A DNA stretch of 10,047 nucleotides from Sulfurovum sp. (lineage in GTDB: Bacteria > Campylobacterota > Campylobacteria > Campylobacterales > Sulfurovaceae). The position numbers and the translations under genes were made by a program. Shown here piece after piece: positions 6,541 to 10,047 of the stretch. Location: assembly GCA_003978375.1 (NCBI GenBank), contig QNZW01000107.1:1-10047 (forward strand), in the 5' to 3' direction. The notes beneath the pieces are model-generated. The model had not been told where the DNA came from and made no database searches. It was given only the letters and a program-made list of their open reading frames with translations. Each line of letters starts with the position of its first letter. The stretch's first letter is position 1.

Positions 6541-8607
6541 ATGAAATCTATTTTAGACACACTCAATCCATCACAACAAGAAGCAGTAAAGCATATTGAC
6601 GGACCTATGCTTATTCTTGCAGGTGCAGGTAGTGGTAAAACCAAAACACTCACTACTAGACTTGCTTATCTTGTGGGTGAAGTGGGTATAGATCCTGCCA
6701 ATACACTGACACTTACCTTTACCAATAAAGCTGCTACACAAATGCGTGAACGGGCGCTAAAGCTTATAGGAGACAAGGTATCTTATCCTCCTTTGCTGTG
6801 TACATTTCATAAATTTGGTTTACTTTTTTTAAAATTTCATATAGAAAAACTTGGTCGCAATAATAGCTTTGTTATCATTGACAGCGATGATAAAAAACGT
6901 ATTATTCGGAATATTGCAAAAGCATTAAAAATAGATTTAAACATCGCATTTATAGCTTCTGAAATTTCTAAATATAAAAATTCTTTGCTCTCTCCTGAAG
7001 TGGTTATTGCCAAAGCAGAACTTTCTGATTATAAAAAAATAGCTGCTATTTATGAAGCATATCAAGCGGATATAGAAGAGAATAATCTTGTAGATTTTGA
7101 TGATTTACTTATGTTAACATATAAGATTTTAGATGAAAATCCTATCTTATGCAAAGAAATAAGTAATCGTTATAAGTATATTATGATAGATGAATATCAA
7201 GATACCAACGAATTACAATTTAGATTGCTCAAACTACTTGTCACAGAACACAATAATCTCTGCGTCGTAGGTGACGATGACCAAAGTATTTACGGTTGGA
7301 GAGGTGCAAATATTCGTAATATTTTAGAATTTTCAGACCAATTTAAAAACTGTAAAACAGTGAAACTAGAAACAAATTACCGTTCGACTGAGCCTATTTT
7401 AAAAGTGGCAAATACGCTCATTGAGCATAATTCTACTCGCTTAGGTAAAAAACTTATCTCTCACAAAGGGACGGGTAAGGAAGTAAAGCTTTTACATTCA
7501 CTTGATGAATCAATGGAAGCAAAGGCCATAGCCAAAGAAGTACATACACTTTTAGATGCTGGTACAAACCCTGAAGAGATTGCTGTGCTTTACCGTATTA
7601 ATGCATTGTCACGTTCACTAGAAGAGGGCTTTAGCAAAGAAAAAGTCAACTTTAAACTCATCGGTGGGATGCGTTTTTATGAACGTGCAGAGATTAAAGA
7701 TATTATCTCATATTTACGTGTATTGTCTAACCCTCATGATGATTTTTCACTCATACGTATTATCAATAAACCCAAACGTGGCATAGGAAAAACATCGATA
7801 GAAAAACTACAAAAAGCTGCATTTGATACACAGCTTTCACTTTTTGAGTATATTACCAAGATGCATGAAGATAAAGTACCTCTAGTCGTAAGCAAGAAAG
7901 TGGCTTTATCTTTAGAAAAACTCTTTGATGCTATCGATCTTTTACAAAATGCACTGAAAGATGCCTTAGGAGATTTTATCAGTTTGTTTGAAGAGCAGAT
8001 AAAACTTAAAGACCATTATGCAGGGATGGTAGATGGCATAGATCGTATTATGAATATCGATGAATTTTATGGTTATTTTAGAGATGCTGTGGTTAAAAAC
8101 CCTCATCTCACACTGGATGAATTTTTAAATGATATCTCTTTACAAAGCGATCAAGACCAAATAGAAGAGAATGCCATTACCATTATGAGTATTCATGCTG
8201 CCAAAGGATTAGAATTTGAACATTTGTTTGTGATTGGCTTAGAAGAGGAGTTCTTTCCTCTCCTTGGTGAAGGATCAAACATGGAAGAAGAGCGTCGTTT
8301 AGGCTATGTTGCCATTACAAGAGCCAAATCAGATCTTACCCTCTGCTACGTAGACAGTCGTTTTTATAAAGGTCGCCGTAAGATGGTAGACAAAAGTCGA
8401 TTTTTAGGAGAATCAGGACTTATCCAAGATACCAGTCTTAAGATTACCAAATCTTCTAACTTTAAAAAAGGTGACTTGGTCAAACACAAGATTTTTGGTA
8501 TAGGCAGAGTACAAGCTGTCAACAAATCAGGAAAAGAGTATAAACTACGCATTAATTTTGGTGGCAATAAAAAAGAGATATTAAGCTCTTTTGTACAGAG
8601 TATCTAG
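6541..8607 (+). CDS. uvrD: UvrD/PcrA/Rep-like superfamily 1A DNA helicase
   Basis: ATP-dependent 3'-5' DNA helicase acting in repair and in clearing replication or recombination blocks; 688 residues, inside the Rep/PcrA/UvrD range. All helicase motifs are intact: Q motif LNPSQQEAV (8-16), Walker A AGAGSGKT (27-34), Ia TFTNKAATQMRER (59-71), II IDEYQD (216-221), III GDDDQSIYGWRGA (244-256), IV ETNYRST (277-283), V SIHAAKGLEF (550-559) and VI GYVAITRAKSDL (588-599) with Arg594. The C-terminal segment, about residues 640-688 (KGDLVKHKIFGIGRVQAV onward), is the Tudor-like tail that PcrA/UvrD uses to contact RNA polymerase, which favours UvrD/PcrA over Rep. No in-frame start exists nearby upstream, so ATG 6541 stands despite the long ribosome-site spacing. 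truB follows, as I recall for Campylobacter jejuni. UvrD versus PcrA naming is a matter of convention. Confidence 0.93.
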   Translation: MKSILDTLNPSQQEAVKHIDGPMLILAGAGSGKTKTLTTRLAYLVGEVGIDPANTLTLTFTNKAATQMRERALKLIGDKVSYPPLLCTFHKFGLLFLKFHIEKLGRNNSFVIIDSDDKKRIIRNIAKALKIDLNIAFIASEISKYKNSLLSPEVVIAKAELSDYKKIAAIYEAYQADIEENNLVDFDDLLMLTYKILDENPILCKEISNRYKYIMIDEYQDTNELQFRLLKLLVTEHNNLCVVGDDDQSIYGWRGANIRNILEFSDQFKNCKTVKLETNYRSTEPILKVANTLIEHNSTRLGKKLISHKGTGKEVKLLHSLDESMEAKAIAKEVHTLLDAGTNPEEIAVLYRINALSRSLEEGFSKEKVNFKLIGGMRFYERAEIKDIISYLRVLSNPHDDFSLIRIINKPKRGIGKTSIEKLQKAAFDTQLSLFEYITKMHEDKVPLVVSKKVALSLEKLFDAIDLLQNALKDALGDFISLFEEQIKLKDHYAGMVDGIDRIMNIDEFYGYFRDAVVKNPHLTLDEFLNDISLQSDQDQIEENAITIMSIHAAKGLEFEHLFVIGLEEEFFPLLGEGSNMEEERRLGYVAITRAKSDLTLCYVDSRFYKGRRKMVDKSRFLGESGLIQDTSLKITKSSNFKKGDLVKHKIFGIGRVQAVNKSGKEYKLRINFGGNKKEILSSFVQSI

Positions 8608-8608
8608 C

Positions 8609-8701
8609 GTAGGTCGGGGTGTCCTCTTCCCGACATTAATCTGCATAAATGACATTTGAAAACTATTAAATATTTGTCGGGGAGAGGACACCCCGACCTA
8701 C
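8609..8701. repeat. REPIN-like element: two inverted REP palindromes flanking a 39-nt spacer
   Basis: Two 27-nt arms, 8609-8635 and 8675-8701, are reverse complements with a single difference (T8628, a G-U pair in RNA). The spacer, 8636-8674, is AT-rich. Each arm begins, reading inward from its outer end, with GTAG and then a palindrome of its own. Left arm: GTCGGG (8613-8618) pairs with CCCGAC (8629-8634). Right arm: GTCGGGG (8676-8682) pairs with CCCCGAC (8691-8697). GTAG followed by a hairpin is the hallmark of REP elements handled by RAYT (TnpA-REP, Y1 HUH) transposases, and two in inverted orientation make a REPIN. Arm GC is 63% (17/27) against strongly AT-rich surroundings. The element starts one base after the uvrD stop and ends directly before the truB ribosome binding site, so it may affect mRNA stability or truB expression. 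No RAYT gene is in the window. Confidence 0.75.
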
Positions 8702-8711
8702 AGGAAAAAAA

Positions 8712-9545
8712 GTGAATCGTCTCTTCGTTGTCAATAAACCAATTTTCAGAACCTCTAACAGCTATATGGGCTATGTAAAACGTAAATACCATACTAAAAA
8801 AGTTGGTTTTTCTGGCACACTTGACCCCTTTGCCACAGGCTGTCTTATTGTTGCTACAGGTCAATACACAAAACTTTTTCAATACCTTAATAAAACCCCT
8901 AAAAAATACAAAGCCACACTGTGGCTGGGTGCAAACTCCCCAAGCCTAGATATAGAGCGCATAGACAGCATCAAAGAGACAAAAATTTTTGATGAAAAGA
9001 GTATAAAGCAGACCCTTAGCTCTTTACTTGGAGAACTCACCTACTATCCTCCAAAATTTTGTGCAAAAAAGATAGATGGTACACGTGCCTACGAACTAGC
9101 GCGCGCAGGAGAAGAGGTCGCACTCAAAACCATCACTTCAACCATCTATGACATCAAACTCATTCACTATAATCATCCCTTTGTACATTTTGAAGCAACC
9201 GTATCTGAAGGTACCTATATACGCTCCTTGGGTGCCCTCATCGCAGATAAGTTAGGTGTAGATGGTACACTCTCAAGCCTACATCGCGTCTATGAAGGAA
9301 CATTTTATTTTGATCATGAAAAAGCCATCAATCCTTTTACACACTTGGCACTACCACGCAATATTTATACTGGAGATGAGACCTTCATTGAACTAGGGAA
9401 AAAACTATTCATAGATTATTTTGAAAATAAAAATTCAGGTATTTATCTTATCGAAACATCTCATTTTTTTTCTATTATTGAAATAAAAGATAAAACCATT
9501 CACTATCGATTAAACCGTTTACCAAAGTATGATGCATCTATATAA
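8712..9545 (+). CDS. truB: tRNA pseudouridine-55 synthase
   Basis: Converts uridine 55 in the T-loop of tRNAs to pseudouridine, in the cytoplasm; 277 residues. Motifs in order: LFVVNKP (4-10), VKRKYHTKKVGFSGTLDPFATG (22-43, broken here by position) with catalytic Asp38, KKYKATLWLG (64-73) with Tyr66, PPKFCAKKIDGTRAYELA (113-130), and SEGTYIRSLG (165-174) with Arg171. The start is GTG 8712: it keeps the conserved LFVVNKP segment, which an ATG start at 8766 would lose, and AGGA (8702-8705) lies 6 bases upstream. That ribosome site abuts the REPIN-like repeat, whose hairpin could expose or hinder it. It follows uvrD on the same strand and probably shares its transcript. The C-terminal part past residue 200 is poorly conserved and no clear PUA domain is seen. 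Confidence 0.93.
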   Translation: MNRLFVVNKPIFRTSNSYMGYVKRKYHTKKVGFSGTLDPFATGCLIVATGQYTKLFQYLNKTPKKYKATLWLGANSPSLDIERIDSIKETKIFDEKSIKQTLSSLLGELTYYPPKFCAKKIDGTRAYELARAGEEVALKTITSTIYDIKLIHYNHPFVHFEATVSEGTYIRSLGALIADKLGVDGTLSSLHRVYEGTFYFDHEKAINPFTHLALPRNIYTGDETFIELGKKLFIDYFENKNSGIYLIETSHFFSIIEIKDKTIHYRLNRLPKYDASI

Positions 9546-9551
9546 TTTGGG

Positions 9552-10047
9552 CTAAAGTAACCCATCTATTGGTAACAAAGAAACAATATCAACCCCTAAT
9601 TTTTTAAAAAATCCTGCCTTTGGTGCATCATAATAAGATTTTTCTTTACCCTTTTCTAATGTATGCCAAACCACACCATATGTTGTTATATCTTTAATTG
9701 CTGTGGGGTGTTTTTCCCAAGAGAGTTTGTAAAAATTTGTTGAATTTAATGCCTTATCCAGAATATTATGTTGTGCTTTTGTAAGCTTAGAAGAATGAAT
9801 AATAACAACCAATTCAGTATTAAGCTTATCTGAACGAGGATCCATATTTGCTGATCCTATCGCCAATCGTTTATTGTCTAAGAGCATCATTTTAGTGTGT
9901 AAAGAGATTTCGGGTATCTTTTTTAACCTCTTTCCTCGAAGTAATTTTCGAAAACTATCTGATTTTAATTCATACAAATCTATACCCATGCCAAGTAAAG
10001 TTTTGATAGATTTTTTATATCCTGCATACACCAAAGGTACATCTGTT
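9552..10047 (-). CDS. Phospholipase D-family cardiolipin synthase-like protein (ClsC type), N-terminal part outside window
   Basis: The C-terminal ~165 residues of a PLD-superfamily protein; the frame is open to the window edge, so the TTG at 10034 is not the true start. One HKD motif is visible, the second of two expected: His, Lys and Asp in LHTKMMLLDN followed by GSANMDPRSDKLNTE (His codon at 9897-9899). GSxNxDPRSxxLNTE and the ending in LLPIDGLL recall the YmdC/ClsC branch, which joins phospholipids into cardiolipin at the inner membrane. The first HKD motif and any membrane anchor would lie beyond base 10047. The stop is only 6 bases from the truB stop, with no clear terminator between. 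A nuclease-type PLD is less likely given the ClsC-like tail. Confidence 0.82.
   Translation of the reverse strand, partial: TDVPLVYAGYKKSIKTLLGMGIDLYELKSDSFRKLLRGKRLKKIPEISLHTKMMLLDNKRLAIGSANMDPRSDKLNTELVVIIHSSKLTKAQHNILDKALNSTNFYKLSWEKHPTAIKDITTYGVVWHTLEKGKEKSYYDAPKAGFFKKLGVDIVSLLPIDGLL

Noticed and set aside
8346..8353. CTACGTAG palindrome in uvrD as a further REP piece
   Set aside because: It lacks the GTCGGGG palindrome and lies in coding sequence; a chance match to GTAG.
8609..8701. The inverted repeat as a plain intrinsic terminator of uvrD
   Set aside because: No T-run follows on either strand, the 39-nt loop is too large, and the GTAG-plus-palindrome arms fit REP elements better.
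8604..8882. 92-codon ORF on - across the inverted repeat and the truB start
   Set aside because: It consists of the repeat and the complement of conserved truB coding sequence, with no recognisable protein features.

Overview
The window looks like ordinary chromosome from a Campylobacterota (epsilonproteobacterial) organism, probably a free-living Sulfurovum/Sulfurimonas-like species. The DNA is AT-rich, genes are densely packed with many short overlaps, and the protein types fit: a short Lnt, YidD with a C-terminal extension, and a short class IV aminotransferase. A UvrD-type helicase followed by truB is the order I remember from Campylobacter jejuni (Cj1101-Cj1102). No rRNA, tRNA, CRISPR array, prophage or transposase gene is visible.

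Left block (1-5425), all on +. It opens inside lnt (apolipoprotein N-acyltransferase), whose 5' end lies outside the window. After lnt a very good sigma70-type promoter (TTGACT, 17 bp, TATAAT) starts a tightly packed unit. The unit runs: a 53-codon ORF whose first ~19 residues look like the start of a Phd/YefM antitoxin; yidD (insertion efficiency factor); pyrC (dihydroorotase); a beta-carbonic anhydrase; cysK (cysteine synthase); a short class IV aminotransferase; and a 152-residue protein that I read as a possible SspB-like ClpXP adaptor. Five of the six junctions overlap and the sixth has a gap of 2 bases, so translational coupling is likely throughout. Carbonic anhydrase and PyrC are linked through bicarbonate, which feeds carbamoyl phosphate and so pyrimidines. 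CysK and the aminotransferase are further PLP-dependent biosynthetic enzymes. The unit ends at a hairpin that contains the last stop codon and can serve as a bidirectional terminator.

Middle (5431-6540). A LysR-family regulator on - converges on that terminator. A 200-base AT-rich intergenic region separates it from the divergent helicase gene and holds candidate -10 elements for both directions plus two small inverted repeats.

Right block (6541-10047). A full-length UvrD/PcrA/Rep-like helicase is followed by truB (tRNA pseudouridine-55 synthase). The 104 bases between them are almost entirely one 93-bp GC-rich inverted repeat. It consists of two 27-nt arms, each beginning with GTAG and holding its own palindrome, facing each other across a 39-nt AT-rich spacer. 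This is the architecture of a REPIN (paired REP elements mobilised by a RAYT transposase). Converging on truB with only 6 bases between is the 3' part of a ClsC-like phospholipase D/cardiolipin synthase gene on -, running off the window.

The best candidates for something undescribed are the REPIN-like element, the SspB-like protein, and the antitoxin-like leader ORF whose promoter seems to drive yidD-pyrC. None is proven from sequence reading alone.
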